NCBI GenBank assembly: GCA_022495995.1
Contig: JAFEMH010000982.1
Coordinates: forward strand, 310,001 to 374,000
Source: Adenophora triphylla var. japonica
Lineage: Eukaryota; Streptophyta; Magnoliopsida; Asterales; Campanulaceae
DNA: 64,000 bases
Reading direction: 5' to 3'
Position numbers and translations under genes: made by a program. How positions within the stretch are numbered: position 1 is the stretch's first letter; each line of letters begins with the position of its first letter. Shown one piece after another: positions 21,572 through 32,996 of this stretch. The notes under the pieces were generated by a model. It was not told the DNA's origin. It worked only from the letters and a program-made list of their open reading frames with translations, and searched no databases.

Positions 21572-22207
21572 TCACGGGGACGAAACTTGATGACTGAGCA
21601 TATTGAGAGAAGGAAGTGAACCTGGGAGGATTTCGAGGGATATTGGGATCTGTTTGAGAGGATCCAGCGCTACGCTGGTTGCATTGAGTGAAAGGGGTAG
21701 TACTGGCTTGGCCGTATATGACAGGGTTGCTTTGAGAGGTGGCGTATGAAGCCCTGGTCGCTTCCTTGATTTGAAGGATTCCCGTAAGCTGGACGGTGGA
21801 GGAACCTGGTCGAAGGTTTGTGGAGTTGATCGTGAAGGATCGTCGTCCTCGATTAGGATGAAAGTAGCATCTGGCTGGGGGATAGCTGCTATACCTCGCT
21901 CATTCAGAAGTTGTATCCTGAAATTCTGCTGATCCTTTTTCTGTTTCTTGTGAACCTCACAGGCCCGAATGGCTTCTTCCAGTGTCATATCTGTTATCGG
22001 TGGCGGGGTTCCGTTCCCGTCACGATTTCTCGGTGAGTCTGACATGTCGGAAAGTCTGGCTGTAGGAACTGAGGAAACTGAGGAACAGTCTGATGCTGCC
22101 GTAGTTGTAATTTTGGTGAGGCGCTGACCCGGAATTCTGAACCACTCTCTGTTCACTGCAGGGAACGAAAGGTATGGCTTAGTTTTCGGAAGGGGTATGT
22201 GGCTCAA
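21572..22207 (-). pseudogene. gag N-terminal region of element B
   Basis: A 211-residue minus-strand frame includes DMTLEEAIRACEVHKKQKK, the coiled N-terminal motif of Tat-type gag, followed by a Pro/Ser-rich linker (TPQTFDQVPPPSS). It is open over its length but ends before any capsid or zinc-knuckle domain. In-frame-like continuation in another frame reaches about 21380. It is therefore a truncated or frameshifted gag. Confidence 0.6.
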
Positions 22208-22214
22208 GGCTTTA

Positions 22215-23060
22215 AGGCTCGAAAATTAGACCGTGAAAGGTCGAGAATAAAGTTTTGACCGTGAAAGGTCGGGATTGAATATTTGAGATCGGACCGTGGA
22301 GGTCTCGATTGGAGATCGGAGATCGGACCGCGAAGGTCGGGATCGACTATTTGAGATCGGACCGCGAAGGTCTCGATTGGAGATCGGAGATCAGACCGCG
22401 AAGGTCGGGATCGACTATTTGAGATCGGACCGTGAAGGTCTCGATTGGAGATCAGAGATCGGACCGCGAAGGTCGGGATCGACTATTTGAGAATGGACCA
22501 CGAAGGTCGGGATTGGAGATCGAAGATCGGACCGCGAAGGTCGGGATCGACTTTTTGAGATCGGACCGCAAAGGTCGGGATTAGAGATCGAAGATCGGAC
22601 CGCGAAGGTCGGGATCGACCATTTGAGGTCGGACCGCGAAGGTCGGGATTGCAGATCGAAGATCGGACCGCGAAGGTCGGGATCGACTATTTGAGATCGG
22701 ACCGCGAAGGTCTCGATTGGAGATCGAAGATTGGACCGCGAAGGTCGGGATCGACCATTTGAGGTCGGACTACGAAGGTCGGGATTGCAGATCGAAGATC
22801 GGACCGCGAAGGTTGGGATCGACTATTTGAGATCGGACCGCGAAGGTCTCGATTGGAGATCGAAGATCGGACCGCGAAGGTCGGGATCGACCATTTGAGG
22901 TCGGACCACGAAGGTCGGGATTGGAGATCGAAGATCGGACCGCGAAGGTCGGGATCGACAATTTGAGGTCGGACCGCGAAGGTCGGGATTGCAGATCCAA
23001 GATCGGACCGTGAAGGTCTCGATAGGAGTGTGGAGATCGGACCGCGAAGGCCGGATTGAC
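22215..23060. repeat. GATCGGACCGCGAAGGTC tandem array in the leader of B
   Basis: Units of 25-35 bp organised in higher-order pairs: GAGATCGGACCGCGAAGGTC then either GGGATCGACTATTT or TCGATTGGAGATCG. GACC/GGTC arms flank a 5-base loop. The array lies between the primer site and gag of B. Confidence 0.93.
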
Positions 23061-24735
23061 TGTTTGAGATCGGACCGTGAAAGGTCGCGATTGAGGATTG
23101 AAATCGGACCGTGAAAGGTCGCGATTGAGGATTGGAATCGGACCGTGAAAGGTCGCGATTAAAGATTGGAATCGGACCGTGAAAGGTCGCGATTGAGGAT
23201 TGGAATCGGACCGTGAAAGGTCGCGATTGAGGATTGGAATCGGACCGTGAAAGGTCGCGATTGAGGATTGGAATCGGACCGTGAAAGGTCGCGATTAAGG
23301 ATTGGAATCGGACCGTGAAAGGTCGCGATTCAGACTTGGAATCGGACCGTGAAAGGTCGCGATTGAGGATTGGAATCGGACCGTGAAAGGTCGCGATTTA
23401 GGATTGGAATCGGACCGTGAAAGGTCGCGATTGAGGATTGGAATCGGACCGTGAAAGGTCGCGATTGAGGATTGGAATCGGACCGTGAAAGGTCGCGATT
23501 GAGGATTGGAATCGGACCGTGAAAGGTCGCGATTGAGGATTGGAATCGGACCGTGAAAGGTCGCGATTAAGGATTGGAATCGGACCGTGAAAGGTCGCGA
23601 TTGAGGATTGGAATCGGACCGTGAAAGGGGACCGTGAAAGGTCACGATTGAGGATTGGAATCGGACCGTGAAAGGTCGCGATTGAGGATTTGAATCGGAC
23701 CGTGAAAGGTCGCGATTGAGGATTGGAATCGGACCGTGAAAGGTCGCGATTGAGGATTGAGATCGGACCGTGAAAGGTCGCGATTAAGGATTGGAATCGG
23801 ATCGTGAAAGGTCGCGATTGAGGATTGAAATCGGACCGTGAAAGGTCGCGATTGAGGATTGGAATCGGACCGTGAAAGGTCGCGATTAAGGATTTGAATC
23901 GGACCGTGAAAGGTCGCGATTGAGGATTGGAATCGGACCGTGAAAGGGGACCGTGAAAGGTCGCGATTGAGGATTGGAATCGGACCGTGAAAGGTCGCGA
24001 TTGAGGATTTGAATCGGACCGTGAAAGGTCGCGATTGAGGATTGGAATCGGACCGTGAAAGGTCGCGATTGAGGATTGGAATCGGACCGTGAAAGGTCGC
24101 GATTGAGGATTGGAATCGGACCGTGAAAGGTCGCGGTTGAGAATTGGAATCGGACCGTGAAAGGTCGCGATTGAGGATTGGAATAGGACCGTGAAAGGTC
24201 GCGATTAAGGATTGAGATCGGACCGTGAAAGGTCGCGATTGAGGATTGGAATCGGACCGTGAAAGGTCGCGATTGAGGATTGGAATCGGACCGTGAAAGG
24301 TCGCGATTGAGGATTGGAATCGGACCGTGAAAGGTCGCGATTGAGGATTGGAATCGGACCGTGAAAGGGGACCGTGAAAGGTCGCGATTGAGGATTGGAA
24401 TCGGACCGTGAAAGGTCGCGATTGAGGATTGAATCGGACCGTGAAAGGTCGCGATTGAGGATTGGAATCGGACCGTGAAAGGTCGCGACAGGATTGGAAT
24501 CGGACCGTGAAAGGTCGCGATTGAGGAATGGAATCGGACCGTGAAAGGTCGCGATTGAGATTGGAATCGGACCGTGAAAGGTCGCGATTGAGGATTGGAA
24601 TCGGACCGTGAAAGGTCGCGATTGAGGATTGGAATCGGACCGTGAAAGGTCGCGATTGAGGATTGGAATCGGACCGTGAAAGGTCGCGATTAAGGATTGG
24701 AATCGGACCGTGAAAGGTCGCGATTGAGGATTGGA
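23060..24735. repeat. 34-bp tandem array, about 50 copies, leader of B
   Basis: The unit is GGATTGGAATCGGACCGTGA then AAGGTCGCGATTGA, 34 bp, repeated about fifty times with very little variation. A few units are truncated to GGGGACCGTGAAAGG (23627, 23947, 24367), and these truncations recur at 320 and 420 bp, which suggests higher-order duplication. A 518-codon open frame across it is a by-product of the repeat. Confidence 0.96.
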
Positions 24736-25860
24736 CCACGAGGGGTCGAGACTTGAGATATCGGACCACGGAAGGTCGCGATTGAAAGTTGGACCGCGAG
24801 GGGTCGAGATATGAGATATCGGACCGAGAGGGTCGCGATTGAGGATTGGACCATGAGGGGTCGAGACTCGGGATATCAGACCACGGAAGGTCGCGATTGA
24901 GAGTTGGACCGCGAGGGGTCAAGATATGAGACATCGGACCACGGAAGGTCGCGATTAAGGATTGGAATCGGACCGTGAAAGGTCGCGATTGAGGATTGAA
25001 ATCGGACCGTGAAAGGTCGCAATTAAGGATTGGAATCGGACCGTGAAAGGTCGCGATTAAGGATTGGACCACGAGGGGTCGAGACTTGAGATATCGGACC
25101 ACGGAAGGTCGCGATTGAAAGTTGGACCGCGAGGGGTCAAGATATGAGATATCGGACCACGGAAGGTTGCGATTGAAAGTTGGACCACGAGGGGTCAAGA
25201 TATGAGATATCGGACCACGGAAGGTTGCGATTGAAAGTTAGATCGCGAGGGGTCAAGATATGAGATATCGGACCGAGAGGGTCGCGATTGAGAGTTGGAC
25301 CGCGAGGGGTCGAGATGTGAGATATCGGACCACTGAAGGTCGCGATTGAAGAGTGGACCACGAGGGGTCGAGATATGCGATATCGGACCGAGAGGGTCGC
25401 AATTGAGGATTGGACCACGAGGGGTCGAGACTCGAGATATCGGACCACGAAAGGTCGCGATTGAGAGTTGGACCGCGAGGGGTCAAGATATGAGATATCG
25501 GACCTCGGAAGGTCGCGATTGAGGAGTAGACGGCGAGGGGTCGAGATATGCGATATCGGACCACGGAAGGTCGCGATTGAGGATTGGACCGCGAGGGGTC
25601 GAGATATGAGATATCGGATCGAGAGGGTCGCGATTGAGAGTTGGACCGCGAGGGGTCGAGATGTGAGATATCGGACCACGGAAGGTCGCGATTGAAGAGT
25701 TAGAACGCGAGGGGTCGAGATATGAGATATCGGACCGAGGAAGGTCGCGATTGAGAGTTAGACCGCGAGGGGTCGAGATATGAGATATCGGACCACGGAA
25801 GGTCGCGATTGAGATATCGGACCACGGAAGGTCGCGATTGAGAGTAGGACCGCGAAGGTC
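24735..25860. repeat. About 62-bp tandem array adjoining the 34-bp array
   Basis: Units alternate GGACCRCGAGGGGTCGAGA, TATGAGATATCGGACCACGG and AAGGTCGCGATTGAGAGT, about 17 copies. The shared ATCGGACC..GGTCGCGATTGA core shows it derives from the same ancestral unit as the neighbouring arrays. Confidence 0.94.
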
Positions 25861-26485
25861 ACTATTTTAAAGATTCCCGAGATGGGGCCATGCAATTGTT
25901 GTTTAAGTTTACTGAAAACACATTTTTCTCAGGGTCCTAAATGGTTGGAAAAGAGCGTGTCTTCTTTTTCGCAACTAATCCTAGAGCTCTAATCAGTGGA
26001 TCTCGTCACTACGCTTATAGGCCCCTCGTTTCCATTTGTAGATCATCTTTCTCGGGACGGACAATCCCGAGCGAGGTCCTATAAGGCAAGCGAGTTCCAC
26101 CGACAAACGAAAAAGTGAACTTAAGGCTAGCTGATCACGCAAACTTCCAACGAATGTGACGCACGGGCCACGGTCGAAGTCAACGTCCTTAAGTTAAGGC
26201 GGGGATCGTGCCAAAATTTCGGCATGACCTCCCCTGACTCGCTTGCGCGAGGGACCTTAGCTTTTGGCGTTGGCCAAGTTGTGGCTGGCACGGTGCATAC
26301 GGCGAGGTTTGGTGACACAGTGTCACATTGAACCTTCGGGTATATTTTTCGGCAGAGCTCCGCGTCAAAGTCAAGGCTAAAAAGCTCAAGACTTCGGGTC
26401 GGGAACGACCTTCGGTCTCAACCTCTCGAGCTTGACTCGTGGCGGAACCCGGCGTAAAAAACATACACTTAGGCTTTATGACACG
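25861..26485 (-). other. Leader of element B upstream of the arrays
   Basis: Contains GC-rich sequence on the minus strand but no recognisable domain. It continues at 34569 beyond element C. Confidence 0.5.
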
Positions 26486-26490
26486 AACTA

Positions 26491-28068
26491 TGTAGGGTTT
26501 CGAGGGTCCATGCGCAGCGGAATAAGCAATAACTCGAAAAACCCCAAGCCCTAGAATCCGTTCTAGATGAATAATTAAGAGAGATGAAATAGAATTACCA
26601 ACCTTGAATGCTTTTGCCTTTGATAAACTTGACCCAACTCCAGATTGAATGATCTTGTTAATCCTTGATGAACGAACGGGAATCACGAACCAAAGATCTT
26701 GATGAACGAAGATCCTCTATGTTTATCCACGCGCGGAACGAACCCTAGAACTCTTCTAGGAGGATTGCTAGATCCAATTGATTGAAACACCTTTCAATCA
26801 ATGAAGAACAATGGATTTGGTGGTGTTTGATTCTCAATTCTCAATTGAAATCTCCCACTCTAAGTGTTTCTCTCAAGCCAAAAAACGTTCTAATAACGGC
26901 TAGGGCAACCGGGGGCAACTATTTATACGTTACAAATAAAAGCCCTTTCGAAAACCCTAAAATCGGGCCATTTACGTATCGGTCCGGGCCGACGGGACGA
27001 CTCGTCCCCAGGGGCACGAGTCGTCCCCTCTGCAGGCTCCCAGCGATCACTGGCGTCCCTGCAAGAGGCACGACTTGGCTTAGCTCACGGGACGAGTCGT
27101 CCCTTTGGGCACGACTCGTGCCCCAAGCCTGAGTCGTCCCTCGGGGCACTCCCAGCTGAACACAGCGTCCCTTCGCCAAGGCACGACTTGGTTCGGCCTT
27201 GAGGACGAGTCGTCCCCCGAGCCCCCGAGAGAAAACCCATTTTCTTCATTTTTGACAATTCGTTCGATGCGTGCGACCCCATAGGACCATACTATGTTGG
27301 CAATGAGTCCGATCATATCGATCCTCATAAGACATGAGCGGACTCTAGCAAGCCATCATGCCTACCCAAATAGTATGATTATCAAGTTCGATTTTCCTAC
27401 ATAGAACATATCACAATCCCATTGTCACACGATGTTATATTGAACATGAGTCATGGTCCACGTCAACTCATATTGTTCAATGCTTTCTCGTTATCAAGTA
27501 AATTGATTAATCGAATGACATTAATCTCATTAATTCATTCGGGCATGGCTACATCTTACATCAATCTTACTTCACGAGTGGCCAAGCAAACATCTCTCTT
27601 TACGAGGGACAATTTCCATCTTGACTTATCATTCTTCCCAACAAGAATCATACCATGCCAATGATAGCCCTTATTGTCATCCGGTTAAAGATAACGTTAA
27701 ACTATATCAAACATGATATTCATCAAGCGGAAGACGATGATAATCTCGAGTCAAAGGATATCAATGATATGACTATATGAGATTTAATTATGACATATGA
27801 CCATGACATAAATCTCATAATGGGTCAAGTCCGATTACCTTGTTCTCTAACAAGTACCCATGAATCTAATGTGCATCTCCATGCATATAATCATCATATG
27901 ATTATCCATAAGACTTCATACTAGTGCTTCATAAGTACTAGGGACACGATTATTATAACTAAACATGCAAACACATATAATAATCAAAGAAGCAATCTCA
28001 TATATAAATGAACAATGACATTACATAAAGGTCTATCTCTATAGGCCTAGAGGCACTAACACCTCTGA
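26491..28068 (-). repeat. 3' LTR of element C
   Basis: About 1.58 kb, matching 32997-34563 with scattered changes. It has a minus-strand TATA box at 26921-26927 (CGTATAAATAG) and a cluster of GGGACGASTCGTCCC palindromes upstream of it. Confidence 0.92.
26994..27215. promoter_or_regulatory. GGGACGASTCGTCCC palindrome cluster in the left LTR of C
   Basis: Perfect or near-perfect palindromes at 26994-27008, about 27012-27027, 27089-27103, 27107-27123 (8-bp arms GGGCACGA/TCGTGCCC) and 27203-27215. They come in pairs with centres 19 bp apart. The cluster starts 66 bases upstream of the TATA box in the element's orientation. The right LTR keeps it at 33502-33650. Confidence 0.9.
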
Positions 28069-28083
28069 GACTCCCACTTGCAC
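28069..28083 (-). other. Polypurine tract of element C
   Basis: The minus strand reads GTGCAAGTGGGAGTC next to the 3' LTR, the usual copia polypurine pattern. Confidence 0.65.
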
Positions 28084-28554
28084 TAGGCCCAATCATTCAT
28101 GTATCTTATACCCGTGGACCTAACATGACCATCATGTTTAGCTTGTGGTAAAGGCTTGGTGAGAGGGTCCGAAATGTTGTCATCCGTTGGTACCTTGCAT
28201 ATCTTGACGTCCTCCCTTTCACAGATTTCTCGAATGAGGTGGAAGCGTCTCAAAATGTGTTTGGATCGCGTGATGTGACCTTGGTTCTTTTGCTTGGGCA
28301 ATAGCACCATTGTTGTCATGAAACGACTCTATCGGGTTAGTGATACTCGGAACGACTTCTAAGTCACTAACGAACTTCTTGATCCAAACCGCCTCCTTAG
28401 CCGCATCGATCTTTGCTATGTACTTTCGGCTTTCTGTTGTAGGAATCGGCAACGGTGCTGCTTGGAACTCTTCCAACAAACGGCACCTCCATTTAGCATA
28501 AACACAAAACCGGCTGCGATCTATAGTCATCTTTGTCGGTTTGGAAGCTTGCAT
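28083..28554 (-). pseudogene. RNase H region of element C, frameshifted
   Basis: Minus-strand frames give ESRKYIAKIDAAKEAVWIKK (copia motif S/TEAEYxAxxxAxKEAxW, with a lost first acidic residue), then DNNGAIAQAKEP (the DN of the active site), and in a second frame SKHILRRFHLIREICER followed by DDNISDPLTKPLP, the C-terminal end of copia pol. One frameshift lies near 28250-28320. Confidence 0.85.
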
Positions 28555-28619
28555 CTGTGTAACCCTTTACAAACCAGTATCATCTTCCCATTCCTCCAAA
28601 TACCAAGAATACATCCTTA

Positions 28620-29940
28620 GTCCTTCTTAAGTACTTAAGGATATTCTTGGCTTGACTATCCGATGGTTCTCACCAGGATCAGACTGATATCTACTCGATG
28701 CGCTTAGAGCGTACGAGACATCGGGTCTAGTACATAACATGGCATACATGATAGACCCAATTGCCGAAGCATATGGTATATCACTCATCCTCTTTCGCTC
28801 ATCATTTGTCTTAGGACAATGAGTCTTGCTAAGAGTAATGCCATGTCCCATAGGCAAGTATCCTCTCTTAGAATTTTCCATCTTGAATCTTCTAAGGATC
28901 TTGTCAATATATGTACTCTGACTCAAACCAATCATCCTTCTTGATCTATCTCTATAGATCTTGATACCAAGGATATAAGCCGCCTCACCCATATCTTTCA
29001 TTGAGAAACATTTTCCTAACCAGGACTTCACAGTCTCAAGTGCAGGAACATTGTTTCCAATGAGCAAGATGTCATCGACATACAACACCGAAATAGCACT
29101 ATGCTCCCACTTATCTTCTTGTATACACAAGGTTCATCTTCGTTTTTGATGAAGCCAAACTCTTTGACCGATTCATCAAAACGTAGATTCCGGCTCAGGA
29201 AGCTTGCTTCAATCCATAAATGGATCTCTGCAACTTACACACTTTGTTAGAATCCTTTGGATCGACAAACCCTTCAGCCGTATCATGTATACATCCTCAA
29301 GTAGGTTTCCGTTAAGAAACGCTGTTTTGACGTCCATTTGCCATATCTCATAGTCGTAATATGCGGCTATGGCAATTAGGATTCTAATAGACTTAAGCAT
29401 TGCTACGGGCGAAAAGGTTTCATCATAGTCAATGCCATGAATCTCCGCCTATACCCCTTAGCAAACTAGCCTAGCCTTATAAGTATGTACCTTCCCATCC
29501 ATGTCGGTTTTCTTTTTGAAAACCCACTTGCATCTATGGTTTTTACACCTTCGGGTGGATCAATCAAGTTCCAAACTTGATTATCGTGCATGGATTTGAT
29601 TTCGGATTCCATGGCTCCCGGCCACTTGTCCGAATCGGGAGTGGACATCGCCTCTTGATAGGAAGTAGGTTCATCATTCTCAATGATTTCTACTTCATTA
29701 CTTTCCGTCATGAGAAATCCATATCTCTCGTGTTCGGATCGTATCCTATCCGATCTGCGAAGAACTTGTGTATCTTGAACCGGTTCCACAACAGCTTGTG
29801 AACTTGGTTCCGTCTCTACTATTGGTTCCTTGTCATTTTCGGGTTCTTGAATTTCTTCAAGATAAATTTTACTCCCACTAGTTTCTTTAGAGAGAAACTC
29901 TTTCTCTAGAAAGACACCATTTCGAGCAACAAACACTTTG
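28620..29940 (-). pseudogene. Reverse transcriptase region of element C, broken
   Basis: Motifs appear in order on the minus strand: a WxxAMExEIxSMxxNQVWxL-like start (29650-29570), then IWQMDVKTAFLNGNL (29370-29310), then YVDDILLIGN with the catalytic YVDD (29080-29050), then the thumb and connection SAIGSIMYAMLCTRPDVSYA (28780-28700). Frames change near 29466, 29210 and 29130, so at least three indels interrupt it. The order fixes the family as Ty1/copia. Confidence 0.9.
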
Positions 29941-30059
29941 TTCTCGGATTGGTTGTAAAATAGATATCCTTTCGTTTCCTTGGGATAGCAGACGAAAATA
30001 CATTTATCGGATCTAGGTGCAAGTTTATGTTCGAAACCAATTTCTTTACATAAACCTCA

Positions 30060-31210
30060 CAACCCCAAATCTTCATGAAAGATAAGCTAGGCTTTCTTCC
30101 ATACCACATCTCATGTGGGGTTTTAGGAGCCGATTTAGTAGGGACCTTGTTAAGTGTGAAAGCGAGCATTTCCGGTGCATGTCCCCAAAGGAAATAGGAA
30201 GGTTCACTTGACTCATCATCGATCGAACCATATCTAATAGAGTTCTATTTCTCCTCTCGGATACACCATTCCATTGTGGTGTTCCGGGTGGAGTAAGTTC
30301 TGAAACAATTCCACAACTTTTCAGATGATCGTCAAATTCTTGGCTCAAATATTCACCACCTCGATCGGATCGAAGTGTTTTAATAGTTTTGCCAAGTTGA
30401 TTTTGTACTTCACTTTGAAATATTCTAAATATCTCAAAAGCTTCACTTTTGTACTTCATCAGATAGACGTAGCCATATCTTGATAAGTCATCAGTGAACG
30501 TTATGAAATACGAAATCCTCCCTAGCAATGCTATTCATTGGTCCACATACATCAGTATGTACAAGAGCCAACAAATCACTAGCCCTTTCACTACTCTTAG
30601 TAAAAGGTGCTTTAGTCATCTTGCCCAATAAACAAGACTCGCAAACATCATATGATTCATAATCACATGAGTCCAAATATCCATCTTTATGGAGTTTAGA
30701 GATGCGTTTCTTTTTTATGTGCCCAAGACGGCAATGCCATTTATATGTGTCATTCACATTATTTGGTTTGGATTTCTTACTAACATGATAGACATTATCA
30801 ACATTATTCTCAACATCCAAGACATAAAGGCCATTAAAAGAATGAGCAACACAATAAAGCATGTCATTCAAATAAATCGAAAATCTCTTATTCGCAATAA
30901 GAAAATTGTAACCCTCATTGTCTAAACATGAAATAGAAATAATGTTACTGCTCAAATCCGGAACATAATAACAGTTATTTAAAACTAAAATTAATCCGCT
31001 TGGTAAAGTGACTTCGTAAGTCCCTACGGCCAATGCAGCAACTCTTGCTCCATTTCCAACCCGTAGATCTACTTCACCCTCTTTGAGCAACCTTCTATTC
31101 TTTAGTCCCTGCACATTTAGGCAAATGTGAGATCCACATCCAGTATCTAATACCCAAGAACTAGAGGTAGAAAGTAAAATATCTATCACATAGATACCTG
31201 AAGTCATGGC
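30060..31210 (-). pseudogene. Protease and integrase region of element C, frameshifted
   Basis: A 238-residue minus-strand frame starts with the protease motif WVLDTGCGSHIC and ends in the integrase zinc finger (H..H then CESCLLGK). The integrase core continues in another frame (30528-30073) with FTDDLSRYGYVYLM, LRSDRGGEYLS and TPQWNGVSERRNRTL, giving the D, D and E of the DDE triad. The frameshift lies near 30500-30530. A further frame change near 30170 leads to the TKSAPKTPHEMWYGRKP motif that closes copia integrase. Confidence 0.92.
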
Positions 31211-32044
31211 AATCTCATTGCCCTTCTTCTTGATCCTTCCCGATAAAGTTTGCGATTACGCCTCCAATGCCCAGTTTCCTTGCAATGGTAGCATACCGCA
31301 TCCTTTTGGGATTTGGGTTTAGGCTTCTCAGCAACGGCAACCTTTGCCTCCGGTTTAGCAACTTTTGCTTTACCCTTGTTTTTGAACCCCTTTCCTTTAT
31401 TCACCATCAACACTTGATTGGTTTTCTTGGTAATATTGTTCTCTGCATTCTTTAGCATCCCATGCAATTCGAGACAGAGATTTATTCATCCCATTCATGT
31501 TATAATTCAGAACAAAACTGATTATAACTCTCGGGAGTGAATGCAATATCATATCCGTAGCCGGCTCTAGCTGGATAGGATACCCAAGCCTCTAAAGATG
31601 TTCGAGGTGACCCTTCATCTTCAACACATGAGGCCCAACGGAGTTGTCCTTCAATCATCTTGCATGAATGAAGAGCCTTCATAGTTTCAAACCTTTCCGT
31701 ACGTGCTTGCAACTGGAACATTTCCTTCAAATGATTTCCCAAATCATAGGCTTCCATGTGTACAAGGTCCTTCAAGAGCCTTACGGCGTAATTCGCCAGC
31801 ATCGAGCAACCAACATCAATAGAATCATCCATATGCTTCTTATGTTGGTCCCTTTCCGCTTTAGTTGCATTAGCAGCCGGCTCGGGTGGAACGGGTCCAT
31901 CGAGAATGTACAACTTCCTTTCCTGTTTGAGAACAATTCCCAAACTGCGGATCCAATCCACATAGTTATTGCCATTCTCCTCTAACTTGTCCTTCTCAAG
32001 GACCTCGATCGCAGTGACATGTTTTGATTATTGTTTACAGCCAT
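31204..32044 (-). pseudogene. gag of element C, frameshifted
   Basis: The gag start is at about 32044 (MAVNNNQN). A frameshift near 31985 is followed by NYVDWIRSLGIVLKQERKLY, the conserved N-terminal gag motif of copia elements, then a second frame ending in a zinc knuckle CYHCKETGHWRRNR. The fourth zinc ligand (normally Cys) is Arg here, so the knuckle is damaged. Confidence 0.85.
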
Positions 32045-32979
32045 TGATCTACAAAGATATGCAACAAGATATGAACACATATAAGTACCAATTCATTTAA
32101 GAGATTAATTAACGTATTTCACAAATACTCCCACTAAATTATATAACCTTCTTATACAAATATGTATAATATAATTTAATAGGCTAAGACCCAACTTTAA
32201 TTTAATTTCAAGTCGGCTATGGCACATTGCTCAAAATTAAACTAAAAAGGTAGATAACATTTATCAATCATATCTATATATGACTCTTAGATCATTATGA
32301 GATTATAGACATCTTATGTCACATGTTTCAATCTCATCTTATGCCTTAGGCCCAAAACCGTTTTGATAGCCTAATTGAGTTCAACCATGTTAAACGTATA
32401 GCAACCACTATTTGCTCATCTTGATCATACAAAGATAGAATTAATGCACCTCGCTATGGCGAGCCCACATAAAACTACCGTGTACTCACAAGTGTTTAAA
32501 CATGGGTGGCATAAAACAAACTCAAATTACAAAGAAGGTTCAATTTTTCATGCTTATCAATTACATCCCAAGGTTGATTCATGAAAACTATATGAACATA
32601 ATTATGAACATAGAATGATGCAACACATATTACATTTGATCAGTAATTACTAGTACGTGGCATCGTATCCAATGTTATCCCACACTTCCCAGAAGTGCTG
32701 CGGGGAAGGTCTTGACTTCCAGCCTATATACTTAGTAATACATCACAAATATTCCAAGATTAATCACATTAATCATATCAATGAAATTGACATCCCATAA
32801 TCTAGATTAATCATATTAATCATATATATTACAATTTCATAATCATGGTATATCTATATATACTATTACTTCTCAAGTAAAACTCATACAATTTCATATT
32901 CTAGATCATGCACATCATGAAAATTCATATAATCATATTACATAATTATCATGATTATCTAACTAAGCATCATGAACGG

Positions 32980-32996
32980 GGCTCACGATACCACTT
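32980..32996 (-). other. Primer binding site of element C
   Basis: The minus strand reads TGGTATCGTGAGCCCC just inside the right LTR, close to the tRNA-iMet complement TGGTATCAGAGC. Confidence 0.75.

Noticed and set aside
23642..25198. 518-codon minus-strand open frame
   Set aside because: It is produced by translating a 34-bp tandem array; the peptide is a permuted repeat with no domain and the frame exists because the unit lacks stops.
22215..25860. CRISPR-like array
   Set aside because: Units are contiguous and nearly identical with no unique spacers, and the context is a plant retrotransposon.
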